From NCBI RefSeq assembly GCF_014650075.1, contig NZ_BMUG01000006.1, forward strand, positions 186,001 to 250,000: DNA of 64,000 nucleotides, in the 5' to 3' direction. The stretch is from Streptomyces microflavus (lineage in GTDB: Bacteria > Actinomycetota > Actinomycetes > Streptomycetales > Streptomycetaceae). Below are positions 51,036-60,213 of the stretch, piece after piece. Position numbers and translations under genes: made by a program. Every line of letters begins with the position of its first letter. The stretch's first letter is position 1. The notes under the pieces were generated by a model. That model did no database searches, was not told where the DNA came from, and saw only the letters and a list, made by a program, of their open reading frames with translations.

Positions 51036-51500
51036 ATGGAAGCACCTACGAAGACCCAACCCAATGTAACCGTACGTGTGTTCAAGCGGCAGTTCAGCTC
51101 GAATCCGCGCGGTGCACGGCTCGCCCGCCGGATCGGTCTCTACCGGCTGCACACCTGGGGCATCCCGTACCTCAGTGACGCCTCGGAGTCGGCCGCCCTG
51201 ATCATCGGGGAGCTGACGGCCAACGCGGCGACCCATGGGCGCGTACCCGGCCGTGACTTCGAGCTGTGCCTCTCGCACACCCCCGGCGGCCGGGAGATCC
51301 TCGGCGTCCTGCGGATCGAGGTGTCCGACACCCGCACCGAGTGCCGGCCGCCCGGGCCCGGCGAGATCGCCGTACCGGAGGACGGGGACGACAGCGGGCG
51401 GGGGATGCTGATCGTGGACGCGCTGGCGGACCGCTGGGCGGTCATCGACCGTGAACCGCCGGGCAAGACGGTCCGTGCCGAACTGGACCTGCTGTACTGA
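51036..51500 (+). CDS. RsbW-like anti-sigma factor/ATP-binding protein
   Basis: A 154-residue HATPase_c_2 domain protein. The N box is ELTANAATHG (about 63-72) and the G box region is DDSGRGMLIVDALADRW (near 128); the G1 motif lies around LRIEVSDTRTE. Such proteins act as serine kinases of anti-anti-sigma factors or as partners of XRE/DUF397 regulators. ATG 51036 follows GGGGGC; the alternative at 51003 lacks support. It converges with the GAP1 gene, 29 bases between stops. Confidence 0.85.
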   Translation: MEAPTKTQPNVTVRVFKRQFSSNPRGARLARRIGLYRLHTWGIPYLSDASESAALIIGELTANAATHGRVPGRDFELCLSHTPGGREILGVLRIEVSDTRTECRPPGPGEIAVPEDGDDSGRGMLIVDALADRWAVIDREPPGKTVRAELDLLY

Positions 51501-51529
51501 ACGCACGTCCGGCCATGGCGGCTTCGGGG

Positions 51530-53968
51530 TCAGCCCCGCCGCACCCGCCCCGCGATCCGCCGCCCCAGGCGGCCCAGCGCGCTCGACCTGTTCCAGTCGC
51601 GGAAGGCGACCGCCCGGCCGCTGCTGCCGGTCCGCCCCACCGTCTCCTCCACCTCCGCGACGGCCTCCGCCGTCATCGCGCGCACCGCCGGGCGCAGCAC
51701 CTCGTCCAGGAGGGCGGCGGCCGTGGTCGTCCAGGCGGCGCCCGCGTGGGGGTGGGCGGTCCAGTGGGTGAAGCAGTCGGCCGCGTAGGCGGGGTGGGTA
51801 CGCAGCCGGGCGCGGGTCGGCTCCGAGCGGGCCGCGCGGTCGTAGGCGGCGATCAGTTCGGCGTCGTCGCTCCGGACGAAGTCGTACAGCTCCGCTCCCG
51901 GCCGGTCCGGGGCCAGCAGGCGTTCCACCAGGGCGGTGAACGCCCTTTCCTGGACTGCTGGTTCGAGAGGTTCGGCCCGGTCGCGGAGCGTGCGGACCTG
52001 CTCGGCCCAGCCGGGCTCGGGCGCCCCCGTCCGCAGGTCGCGGCAGAGGTCCAGGAGCTGGAGCGCCGCCCGCTCCCGGCCGCCGATCTCCTGCGGGAAG
52101 GCCTGCAGCAGGTCGTGGGCGAGCGCGGTGGCGTCCTCCGTGTCCGCCGGGGCGCCGAGCGCCGCATCGACCAGGCGGGCCCACGTACCCGCCGCCCGAT
52201 GTGCGTCCGAGGTCGCCGCCTCCAGCAGCATCCGGGCCTCCTCCACGGTGGGCGCCCGGTCCTCCCAGACCAGGCCCACCGCCGTACGCAGGACCAGCGG
52301 CTCGGCGAAGGGGGAGAGGCCGGCCGCCCGCAGGACGCGGTGCCAGACGGCCGTACGGTCCCGGCCCAGGGTGGTCATCGCGCCGGGCACCTCGGCGCAC
52401 ATCCGCAGGTGCGGCAGCGCCTGCGTCCCGGTGAACGGCAGCGCGACCCGCTCCAGGAACCGGGCCACCGCTCCGGGGTCCTCGGGCGCTGTCCGGTCCA
52501 GCGCGCCGAGCAACGCCGTCCGCACATCGAACTGTTCGTCCAGCAACTCCAGGAGCGCCGGTGCGAAGGCGGACGGCCCCGGTTCTTCGGACGCCTCCGC
52601 CAGCAGCGCAGGGGCCAGCCGGTCGACGACACCCGGCAGCAGCTCCGTACCGTTCACGCCCAACAGCCTCGCCACCCGCAGCAGTTGTACGGTCCTGGCC
52701 ACCGGGCGCGCCCCGCCCGCCCCGCTCTCCAGCTCGGTCAGGATCTCCGGCCCGAGCACCCCGGCGATCGCCTCCCCGTCCGGGCCCACGAACGCGTCCC
52801 GGCGCGGCAGTTCCAGCGAACCGTTGCCGCCCCGCACCGCCTCCGTCACCAGCATCGCGGCGAGCGGCGCGGTGACCGAGGCCGGACACCGCCCGTCCAG
52901 AGCGCCGAACAGCCGCCCCACCGCGTCGAATTCGGAGCCCGTACGGTCATCGATCCCCGGCGAGGCCAGCGCCTCCACCAACCGGCCGATCCGCTCCGCG
53001 TCCAGCGCGTACGGCCGCTCCGCCGCCCAGCCGGCCGCCGCCGCACGCTCCTCCGGCCCGAGCGCGACCCCGTTGCACAGGGCGATCACGGCCAACGGCC
53101 CGGCGGCGAAAGGGTCCCCGGGCAGCTCACGCGCCTCCTGGAACAGCTCCGGCGCCCGGCTGCGCCACACCCGGGCCGCGGTCCGGGCCCACATGTCCGG
53201 CGTGCCGTCCACCGGGGGCCGGTCCGCGCACACATGGACCCGCAGCCCCGCCTCCCGCGCCGCCGCGGCGTCCTCCGGCAGCGCCCCCACCACCCGCAGC
53301 GCCGAACTCCCCGGCCGCCGCGTGTAGGTGGTGAACGTCAGCCGCTCCACGCTCTCCCTGGGCAGGGTGACCGCCGCCAGCCCCAGCCAGCGGGCCACAT
53401 CCGCGTTCTGCCTCTCCACCAGCACCACCGGCCCGCCCGCGGGGGCCTCCTCGCTCGCCCGGCGCAGATCGGCGAGGACGGCCGCCAGCCAGGGGCCGCG
53501 CGAGACGGCGAAGTCGTCGAGCCCCTCGCGTACGGGGGCGGGGCCCGGCGGCAGCGCGCCGAGCGGGTCGGGCAGCGTGCCGCCCACGGGCGTCACGGAG
53601 ACCCAGTGCGGCGACCGCCACGCCTCCACCGGCAGCCGGTCGCCCGGCAACGGCACGCCGGAGGGTATGTGCACCGCGTGCGCGTGGAACCGGACGGGCG
53701 CCGGGCCCTCGCCGCGCGCCGGAGCCGTACGGCCGACCAGACGGCTGCCGTCGGAGAGGGCGGCGTACGTGAACGCCTGGGGCAGTGAACGGAGTTCGGC
53801 GTCGGCGGGCCGGTGCGAGGCCCCGTCGGGCAGGGCGTACCCGACCAACGGCTCGATCTCCGCGAGCAGCGCCTGCGACACCCCGGGCCCGACCGCCGTG
53901 AACCGGCCCGCCGTCTTCTCCGCGTCCCCCGGCGCGGCGGAGATGTAGTGCACCTGTGCAAGGCTCAA
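51530..53968 (-). CDS. GAP1-N2-type GTPase-associated protein
   Basis: An 812-residue protein. The N-terminus (LAQVHYISAAPGDAEKTAGRFTAVGPG, YALPDGASHRPADAELRSLPQAFTYAALSDGSRLVGRT, HAHAVHIP) matches the GAP1-N2 domain found in GTPase-centred conflict/vesicle systems. A long alpha-helical repeat-like remainder (about 300-812) rich in Leu, Ala and Arg lacks enzyme motifs. TTG 53968 is chosen: GAGGG lies eight bases upstream and the conserved HY box starts a few residues in. In other genomes its partner is a TRAFAC GTPase; none is next to it here. Confidence 0.75.
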   Translation of the reverse strand: MSLAQVHYISAAPGDAEKTAGRFTAVGPGVSQALLAEIEPLVGYALPDGASHRPADAELRSLPQAFTYAALSDGSRLVGRTAPARGEGPAPVRFHAHAVHIPSGVPLPGDRLPVEAWRSPHWVSVTPVGGTLPDPLGALPPGPAPVREGLDDFAVSRGPWLAAVLADLRRASEEAPAGGPVVLVERQNADVARWLGLAAVTLPRESVERLTFTTYTRRPGSSALRVVGALPEDAAAAREAGLRVHVCADRPPVDGTPDMWARTAARVWRSRAPELFQEARELPGDPFAAGPLAVIALCNGVALGPEERAAAAGWAAERPYALDAERIGRLVEALASPGIDDRTGSEFDAVGRLFGALDGRCPASVTAPLAAMLVTEAVRGGNGSLELPRRDAFVGPDGEAIAGVLGPEILTELESGAGGARPVARTVQLLRVARLLGVNGTELLPGVVDRLAPALLAEASEEPGPSAFAPALLELLDEQFDVRTALLGALDRTAPEDPGAVARFLERVALPFTGTQALPHLRMCAEVPGAMTTLGRDRTAVWHRVLRAAGLSPFAEPLVLRTAVGLVWEDRAPTVEEARMLLEAATSDAHRAAGTWARLVDAALGAPADTEDATALAHDLLQAFPQEIGGRERAALQLLDLCRDLRTGAPEPGWAEQVRTLRDRAEPLEPAVQERAFTALVERLLAPDRPGAELYDFVRSDDAELIAAYDRAARSEPTRARLRTHPAYAADCFTHWTAHPHAGAAWTTTAAALLDEVLRPAVRAMTAEAVAEVEETVGRTGSSGRAVAFRDWNRSSALGRLGRRIAGRVRRG

Positions 53969-54157
53969 TTGTCGGCCCTCTTCGTCCTGCCGCGACCGGT
54001 CCCCGCTCCACCCACCACGCGACCGGGTCGGGGGAGAGAAGTCCACGGCCGCGGGGGCGACGTTATCAAGGAGAGCGGCGGTATCCCTACGCTGCGTCAG
54101 GTACTGGCCCGAAGGCCGTTCCCCGGTCGGCCGCCCCGACTCGGTAGCCTGCACGGC

Positions 54158-54946
54158 ATGATCAACTCATTCGCACGTCCCGGGGATGCCGAAGTCGCGA
54201 TAGCCGGGGCCCGCGCCGGTGCCGAGGTGGTCCGCGCCCTGTACGGCCGGCGGCTCGACCGTATCGACAAAGGTGCCGGGGACTTCGCCACCACCGCCGA
54301 TGTGGAGGCTGAGAAGGCGATCCTCGGGTCCATCCGTGGAGCCCGGCCCGACGACGCGGTGCTGGGCGAGGAGGGCGGGTACCGGGGCGCCGCCGACGCG
54401 GAGCGCCAGTGGCTGGTGGACCCTTTGTGCGGCACGCTGAACTACGCCGTGGGCAACATGCTGGTGGCCGTCAACGTGGCGCTGCGCGACGGGGCGGCAG
54501 CGGTGGCCGACCCCTTCAGCGGTGAGGTCTTCTTCACCGACGGGGAGACCGCCCGGGTGCGGCGCGAGGGGGCCGACGAGCCGCTGACGCCGACGTCCAC
54601 CACCCGGCTGGTGGACGTCAACCTTGATCCGCCGTTCCCGAGCGCGCCGGGAATCCGGGCCGTGAACCTGCTGGCCCACCCCGAGTTCGTCCGACGCTTC
54701 CGGCCGCGTGTCGTCTCCACGAGCCTGGCGCTGGCCTGGGTCGCGGCCGGCAAGCGCGCCGCGTACGTCACCGATGGAGGCGACCTCTCCGGGAGCGTCC
54801 ACTTCGCCGCAGGGATCGCTCTGTGCCGGGCCGCGGGCTGCGTGGTGACCGGGATCGACGGCGCCCCGGTCGGCGAGGGCCACGGGCTGGTGGCCGCCGC
54901 CGACGAGGAGACCCACGGGCAGCTGATGTCGATGCTCGGCGGCTGA
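54158..54946 (+). CDS. Inositol monophosphatase-family protein with altered metal ligands
   Basis: A 262-residue IMPase-fold protein. It has LGEEGG (Glu71 and Glu72) but the motif normally WxxDPxDGT reads WLVDPLCGTLNY, so Cys91 replaces the second metal-binding Asp. The later WDxAAG reads VHFAAG, with His215 for the Asp. Two of the usual metal ligands are therefore gone, suggesting lost or changed catalysis; the rest of the fold is complete. ATG 54158 opens MINSFARPGDAEVA. It is divergent from the GAP1 gene by 189 bases and converges with the large secreted gene. Confidence 0.8.
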   Translation: MINSFARPGDAEVAIAGARAGAEVVRALYGRRLDRIDKGAGDFATTADVEAEKAILGSIRGARPDDAVLGEEGGYRGAADAERQWLVDPLCGTLNYAVGNMLVAVNVALRDGAAAVADPFSGEVFFTDGETARVRREGADEPLTPTSTTRLVDVNLDPPFPSAPGIRAVNLLAHPEFVRRFRPRVVSTSLALAWVAAGKRAAYVTDGGDLSGSVHFAAGIALCRAAGCVVTGIDGAPVGEGHGLVAAADEETHGQLMSMLGG

Positions 54947-54957
54947 CGCCGGGGTCG

Positions 54958-54993
54958 GAGGGGCGGTGGCCGGTGGGCCACCGCCGCCCCCTC
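54958..54993. terminator. Hairpin between convergent IMPase-like and PA14 genes
   Basis: GAGGGGC-GGTGGCC pairs with GGCCACCGCCGCCCCCTC, with a small bulge and a short loop. It separates two convergent genes. Confidence 0.65.
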
Positions 54994-55008
54994 TTCCGGG
55001 TCCGCCGC

Positions 55009-58000
55009 CTACGTCAGCGGCTCCACCCACACATTGCGGTACCTGATCTTGCTGCCGTGGTCCTGGAGCTTGATCGCCCCCGCCGTCGCGGCCTCGGCCG
55101 CTCCGCCGCCCGTCTGGCTGTCCACCGCCACATCGTCGTGGACGGTGACTCCGTTCCAGACGACGCTGATCCTGGCGTCCTCCGTCTTGTTGCCCGATGC
55201 GTCGAAGCGGGCCGAGCGGAAGGTGATGTCGTACGTCTGCCAGGTCTCCGGCGCCGTGGCCGCGTTCACGTCCGGGGCCTTCTTCGTGTAGATCGCCCCG
55301 GCCTCGTTGTCGGCGAGCGTGTCGTCACCGTAGGAGTCCAGGATCTGTACCTCGTACCGCTCCTGGAGGTAGACCCCGCTGTTGGCGCGGTCCTGGCCGG
55401 TCACGTCCGGCGGGAGGTTCGGCAGCCAGAACTCCACATGGACGCGGAAGTCCTCGAACCCCTGCTTGGTGCGCAGGTCACCGTTCCTGATCTCCATCTC
55501 CCCGCCGCTCACCGGCCATTCGGGGCTGCGGCCGTCCGGATGCTGCCAGGACGCCTGGTCCGTACCGTCGAAGAGCGGGATGCGGGCGCCCTTCGGGTGG
55601 ACGGCGATCATGTCGAGGTTCACATGCCCGGTGTCGCCGCTGTCGTAGGAGTACGTGATGGTGTTGTGGCCTGCCTTCAGCTCCAGTTGCTCGTTCTTCG
55701 TCGCCCAGGTCTTCCAGTCGGTGGTGGAGGCCGGCTTCGTCTGCCGGACCTTCGTCCCGTTGACGTGGACGCTGATCGTCTTGGTGCCGGGGGCCGGGTT
55801 CGGGCCGTTGGAGTAGCGCAGACCGACGTCGTGCGGGCCCGCCTTCGTGGTCTCCACGTCGAAGGTGACCGCCGCGCCCTCGTTGCCGAAGTTGTCGACG
55901 AAGCCGCCGCCCGAGTAGCCCGCGTGCTCGGTGTCGACCCCCGCGCCTCCGGTGAGGGCCGCCTCCTCCGCCTCGTACAGGGTGGGCGGAGGCTGGTCGC
56001 CGGGAAGGGAGTTGAGCGTGTACCAGGCCTCCGTGGACCACAGCTCCGTGCCGTTCGCGGAGGAGAAGGGGCGCGGGGAGCGGACGTGGACGACCCGGTT
56101 CGCCTTGAGGCCGGGGAGAGCGAGCGTGACCTTCTTACGGTCCTCGGAGAGCGTTGCCGAGCCGACCTGGAGGGTCTCCTCGTCGATCTTGGGGCCGCCG
56201 TAGGCCGGGGTGGGGGCGTACGTCCACTGCTCGACCTGGTAGCTCTCGGCGAGCTTCGCCGCCGTTTCGTCTGAGAGGGGCTCGGTGTACTCCAGCTCGA
56301 AGCCGCCCGGCTTCGCCCGCATCGCCAGGATGTCGAACGCCTTGTCACCGCTGGGCGAGAGCTTCTGGAGCCCGTAGGCGAGCTTGCCCTCCTGACCCCA
56401 GTTGCCGCCCGCGCCGAGACCGCCGGCGTAGATCGCGCCGTCCGGACCCATGCTGATCCGGTTGACGCCCGCCTCCAGGCCCTGGGTGAAGCGGAAGACC
56501 GCGCCTTGGTACTCGCCGTCGACCTTCTCCAGGTAGGCACGTTGGATACCGCCGTACGTCACGTCCCCGAACAGCATCTGCCCGGCGAACCGGCCCTTGG
56601 TCAACTGGAGAGGGGTGGAGGGCGAGTTGGCTATCTCGTTCTGCGGGAGCCAGAGCACCGGCTTGGTGACCGGCTTCGTGTCGAAGGGGCCCGAAGGGTT
56701 GGTGTAGTGGTTGAAGAAGCGGTCCTGCTTCACATGGACCAGCTTCGAGGAGGGCAGCCAGCCGCCCTGGTTGTCCAGGACGAACAGGTCGTTCTCCGGG
56801 CCCCACCCGATGCCGTTGGGCGTACGCAGGCCACCGGCGATGTAGTCGACCTTGCCGGTCTCCTTGTTCACCTTGATGGTGGAGCCGCGGTTCGGGGCCG
56901 GCTGCGGGTCGGTCGTCGCGCCGCCGTAATTGATCGCGACGGACAGGTTCAGGTAGAAGTAGCCGTCCCGGTAGAGCAGGCCGAAGGCGAACTCGTGGAA
57001 GTTGCCGCCGTACGGCCAGGTGGCGACGGTCCGCCGCTCGTCGGTGACGTCGTCGCCGTCCGTGTCGGTCAGCTCGGTCAGCTCGTGCTTCTGCGAGACG
57101 TAGAGCTTTCCGTCGACGGCCTTGATGCCCATGGGCTCCTTGAGCCCCTCGGCCACCTTCTTCGCCTGCACCTTGTCCGGGCCGCTCTCGCCCCGGACAC
57201 CGTCGAGGAGATAGACCTCGCCGGTCTCGTTGTCCGTACCGCCCCAGGTGGTCACGGCGAGCCGCCCGTCCGGCAGCCAGTCCATCGCGGAGACCTGCGG
57301 CTCGAAGCCCGCCGGGCGCAGATCGGTGAGCGCGTAGTCCGGGTGCGTCTCGGTGAGCGGCAGCCCGTCGCCGGGGGAGTCGAGCGCACCCTCGCACTCC
57401 TTGCGGCCCGGCGCCGTCACCCGTACGACGTCGGCGTCGGTGGACAGCACGGAGTTCGGTACGACGGTGAAGCCGCCGGCGCCCGGCGGCTGCCAGGCGA
57501 GCGTGATCTGCTGGCCGCCGGTGCGGTCGAAGTGGTCGATACGGAGGGAGTGGTGGCCCGTCGTGAGGGTGACCGTGCCGTCCTTCGGGTCGGCGCCGTG
57601 CAACCCGTCGTGGTCGATGACGAGTCGGTCGTCGATCAGCAGGCGTGACCCGTCGTCGCTGGTGAGGCGGAACGCGTACGAACCGTCCTCGGGGACGTCG
57701 ATGTTGCCCGTCACCTGGGAGACGAAGCGGTCCTCGAAGCCGAAGTCGTCCGGCGCGTCCCAGTCGATCTGCGGCATCAGCTTGTCGACGTTGGGCGTCT
57801 GGCCCGCCTTGATGTCGCACAGCTCGTCCAGGGGGACCTGTACGTCGAAGACGCGCAGGGTCACCCCCGGTTCCTGCGGGGGGAGTTCGTCCGGCGCCCC
57901 CGGTGCGGCGGTGGCCGGGACGGCGGCGAAGGCGCCGACGAGGAACGAGGAGACCAGCAGGCCGGTCAGGTGCCTGCGGAACGGCCCTCGCCCGAGGGCG

Positions 58001-58038
58001 GGTCGTCTGCGGAAGGGGTGGAACGGCCGTGGATGCAT
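55009..58038 (-). CDS. Secreted PA14/beta-propeller/CBM/3-keto-disaccharide hydrolase-domain protein
   Basis: A 1,009-residue exported protein. The signal peptide (about 20-50, HLTGLLVSSFLVGAFAAVPATAA) is followed by a PA14 domain (about 75-195, YAFRLTSDDGSRLLIDD). Next comes a long six-bladed propeller of the sorbosone/PQQ-dehydrogenase-like kind (about 230-620, AMDWLPDGRLAVTTWGG, TPNGIGWGPENDLFVLDNQG). A CBM6/35-type sugar-binding module follows (about 680-810, EAEEAALTGGAGV), then a DUF1080 3-keto-disaccharide hydrolase domain (about 820-1009, LFDGTDQASW, SGVYLQERYEVQILDSYG). ATG 58038 follows AGGAGGA. Likely role: degradation of an extracellular glycan or glycoside. Confidence 0.85.
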   Translation of the reverse strand: MHPRPFHPFRRRPALGRGPFRRHLTGLLVSSFLVGAFAAVPATAAPGAPDELPPQEPGVTLRVFDVQVPLDELCDIKAGQTPNVDKLMPQIDWDAPDDFGFEDRFVSQVTGNIDVPEDGSYAFRLTSDDGSRLLIDDRLVIDHDGLHGADPKDGTVTLTTGHHSLRIDHFDRTGGQQITLAWQPPGAGGFTVVPNSVLSTDADVVRVTAPGRKECEGALDSPGDGLPLTETHPDYALTDLRPAGFEPQVSAMDWLPDGRLAVTTWGGTDNETGEVYLLDGVRGESGPDKVQAKKVAEGLKEPMGIKAVDGKLYVSQKHELTELTDTDGDDVTDERRTVATWPYGGNFHEFAFGLLYRDGYFYLNLSVAINYGGATTDPQPAPNRGSTIKVNKETGKVDYIAGGLRTPNGIGWGPENDLFVLDNQGGWLPSSKLVHVKQDRFFNHYTNPSGPFDTKPVTKPVLWLPQNEIANSPSTPLQLTKGRFAGQMLFGDVTYGGIQRAYLEKVDGEYQGAVFRFTQGLEAGVNRISMGPDGAIYAGGLGAGGNWGQEGKLAYGLQKLSPSGDKAFDILAMRAKPGGFELEYTEPLSDETAAKLAESYQVEQWTYAPTPAYGGPKIDEETLQVGSATLSEDRKKVTLALPGLKANRVVHVRSPRPFSSANGTELWSTEAWYTLNSLPGDQPPPTLYEAEEAALTGGAGVDTEHAGYSGGGFVDNFGNEGAAVTFDVETTKAGPHDVGLRYSNGPNPAPGTKTISVHVNGTKVRQTKPASTTDWKTWATKNEQLELKAGHNTITYSYDSGDTGHVNLDMIAVHPKGARIPLFDGTDQASWQHPDGRSPEWPVSGGEMEIRNGDLRTKQGFEDFRVHVEFWLPNLPPDVTGQDRANSGVYLQERYEVQILDSYGDDTLADNEAGAIYTKKAPDVNAATAPETWQTYDITFRSARFDASGNKTEDARISVVWNGVTVHDDVAVDSQTGGGAAEAATAGAIKLQDHGSKIRYRNVWVEPLT

Positions 58039-58118
58039 TCTTCCTCCTGGCCCCTCGCAGCGAGAGGCACGTCGCGGCGGTGGGTGGGGCCACCCGGCGC
58101 CCGGGGGTGAACGTTCGG

Positions 58119-58241
58119 CTCGTGCGGGTCGAGCGGGTCGAGCGGCTCGTGCGGGAGTGCAGGTCGAGCAGGTCGAGAGGGTGTGCGACTTCGTGCGTCC
58201 TCGTGCGAGTTCGTTGGACCTCGTGCGACCTCGTGCGACCG
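58119..58241. repeat. Imperfect tandem repeats in the 58039-58388 intergenic region
   Basis: Within a 350-base gene-free stretch, units such as gtcgagcgg and cctcgtgcgac repeat many times at 58119-58241 (for example gggtcgagcgggtcgagcgg, then tcgtgcgacctcgtgcgacc). The rest of the stretch contains the AGGAGGA site of the secreted gene and an A/T-rich part near 58240-58300 that may hold both divergent promoters. I see no gene there. Confidence 0.6.
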
Positions 58242-58388
58242 AAACAGTAGGAGGCTTCTGCTGACGCCGTCCATACTTCGTCACCACTGTGTTCAAAGTT
58301 CGCAGGCAATCGTGCAAAGAGCCGAAGGCTGGGGGAGCTGAGAGTTTCTGTCGGTATGTCAGCCATGTGCTCGTACTACGTTGACGGC

Positions 58389-59231
58389 ATGAATGAAGTG
58401 AGGCTCTCCGCCGGTGTGATCGCGTACGAGGACAGTGGCGGCGACGGACCGGTCGTGGTCCTCCTCCACGGCGTCGCCATGGACGGAACGCTCTGGCGCC
58501 ACGTCGTCGCCGGGCTCGGGAACGGGGTGCGGTGCATCGTGCCGACCCTGCCGCTCGGCGGGCACCGCAGGCCGATGGAGCCCGACGCGGACCTGACGGT
58601 GCTCGGTGTCGCCCGGCTGGTCGCGGAGTTCCTGGAGGCGCTCGGGCTGGACGACGTGACCCTGGTGATGAACGACTGGGGCGGCGCCCAGGCCCTGGTC
58701 GCCGACGGGCGGGCCGACCGGATCGGCAGGCTCGTCATCACGTCCTGCGAGGCGTTCGACAACTACCCGCCCGGACTCCCCGGCCGCAACCTGGCCACCC
58801 TCGCCAAGCTGCCCGCAGGGCTGGAACTCGCCTTCTCCCTGCTCCGGCTGAAGCCCGCACGCCGGCTGCCCATGACCTGGGGGTGGATGAGCAAGCGACC
58901 CGTCCCGGATGCCGTGATGGACGGCTGGTTCCGGTCGCTGTGGGCCTCCAAGGAGATCCGCCGCGACCTGCGGACGTATGTGCTCGGAGTGCCGGGCAGG
59001 TCCGAACTTCTGCGTTGGGCTGAGGAGTTGCGCACCTTCGACCGCCCGGCGCTCGTCATCTGGGCCACCGAGGACCGGGTCATGCCCCTCGACCACGGGC
59101 GGCGGCTCGCCGAACTCCTCCCGCAGGGGCGGCTGGTGGAGGTCGCCGACAGTTACACGCTCCTTCCGGAGGACCGGCCGGACGCCCTCGTCGAACACAT
59201 CACCGCGTTCCTGGCGGAGACCACCGCCTGA
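58389..59231 (+). CDS. Alpha/beta-fold hydrolase, haloalkane-dehalogenase/epoxide-hydrolase-like, catalytic His replaced
   Basis: A 280-residue alpha/beta hydrolase. The oxyanion motif is LLHGVAMDG near 29 and the nucleophile elbow reads VMNDWGGA with Asp96, as in haloalkane dehalogenases and epoxide hydrolases. A cap domain covers about 130-200. At the usual catalytic His position (typically GHFLPED-type) the sequence is DSYTLLPEDRP, with Tyr256. Either a distant His acts or the enzyme is not a canonical hydrolase. ATG 58389 is chosen over 58356 because both lack a ribosome site and the second gives the usual start. Confidence 0.78.
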   Translation: MNEVRLSAGVIAYEDSGGDGPVVVLLHGVAMDGTLWRHVVAGLGNGVRCIVPTLPLGGHRRPMEPDADLTVLGVARLVAEFLEALGLDDVTLVMNDWGGAQALVADGRADRIGRLVITSCEAFDNYPPGLPGRNLATLAKLPAGLELAFSLLRLKPARRLPMTWGWMSKRPVPDAVMDGWFRSLWASKEIRRDLRTYVLGVPGRSELLRWAEELRTFDRPALVIWATEDRVMPLDHGRRLAELLPQGRLVEVADSYTLLPEDRPDALVEHITAFLAETTA

Positions 59232-59364
59232 CCGCTGAAGTCACGTGTGTGCGGGCCCCGTTACACATGTTCCGATGGCGCAACAGTCCCCGGCCGGCGC
59301 CGCTGCGGGGACGGCGGGCGAACCTATGATCGGCACGGTGTCGAGGGAGAGCGGGGGAAGTGCC

Positions 59365-60204
59365 GTGGGCTGTCAAGGGCCGTTAGGTGAACGCTGGTTC
59401 GGTGGACGGGGGAGGTGCGCCGCGCTGGTCCTCGTGATCGTGCCGGTGCTGCTCGCCGGATGCTCGGGAGACGGTGGCGACAGCCCCGGTACGGAGAACC
59501 GGAAGGCTCCGGCCGGCGGCGGCCGGAGCACGGGTGCCGCCACCGGGGCCGGCACCCCGGCTCTGCCCGAACCCGACCCCGCCCGTCTTCCCCGGACCCG
59601 GGCCGCCGCGCTCGACCTCATCGGCCGGGTCATCGCCGGGCCCGACAGCTTCGGCCCCGGAGTGGTGAAGCGGAGCCCGTACGAGAGTGGGGCGGTCACC
59701 TGGCCCGTGCTCGGCCCGGACTGCGTCTGGACCCAGCAGAAGCCCGCCGACACCGTCCTGGCCACCCGCACCCGGTCCTTCGAGGTGCCCGCGGCCCAGG
59801 GCAAGGGGCCCGTCCGGCTCGCCGCCGTCGTCACCGTCCACCGCAGCCGCGAGGACGCGGAGTGGGAGATGGCGGAGTCCATCGAGGAGACCATGCGCTG
59901 CCCCACGCAACAGCTCACCGCCGACGAGCAGATCGGGGGCATGGTCGCGGCCGCACTGCTCGGGGGAGAGGACACCCAGCGCAACTCCGAGGACGCGCTG
60001 ACCGAGGTCGGGGAGTACCGGTCCACCGAGCTCGGCGGGCCGCACCACTACTCCTGGCAGCAGGCGCAGACGTACCAGGTCACCGTCGCCGTGACCGGCA
60101 AGGGAGCCGAGGGACGGACCGAGGAAGAGATCGACGCCCTCGTCACCCAGGCGCAGGCCACCATGCTGGTCCGGCTGGAATCCGCCGTCGAGAAGCAGAG
60201 CTGA
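59365..60204 (+). CDS. Lipoprotein upstream of receptor kinases
   Basis: A 279-residue predicted lipoprotein, lipobox LLAGC (Cys33) after a hydrophobic run. A Gly/Pro-rich tether (about 35-75) leads to a globular domain with VTWPVLGPDCVWTQQKPADTVLATRT and HHYSWQQAQTYQVTVAVTG, which includes two Cys and may form a disulfide. I do not recognise the family firmly. GTG 59365 is selected because GGGGGAAG precedes it; upstream in-frame starts exist at 59338 and 59326. It ends nine bases before the first kinase, so the three genes form an operon, and it may sense or load ligand for the kinases. Confidence 0.65.
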   Translation: MGCQGPLGERWFGGRGRCAALVLVIVPVLLAGCSGDGGDSPGTENRKAPAGGGRSTGAATGAGTPALPEPDPARLPRTRAAALDLIGRVIAGPDSFGPGVVKRSPYESGAVTWPVLGPDCVWTQQKPADTVLATRTRSFEVPAAQGKGPVRLAAVVTVHRSREDAEWEMAESIEETMRCPTQQLTADEQIGGMVAAALLGGEDTQRNSEDALTEVGEYRSTELGGPHHYSWQQAQTYQVTVAVTGKGAEGRTEEEIDALVTQAQATMLVRLESAVEKQS

Positions 60205-60213
60205 GGCCGGGCG

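Noticed and set aside
58119..58241. Possible CRISPR array
   Set aside because: Units are short, adjoining and imperfect, with no spacers of constant length and no cas genes.
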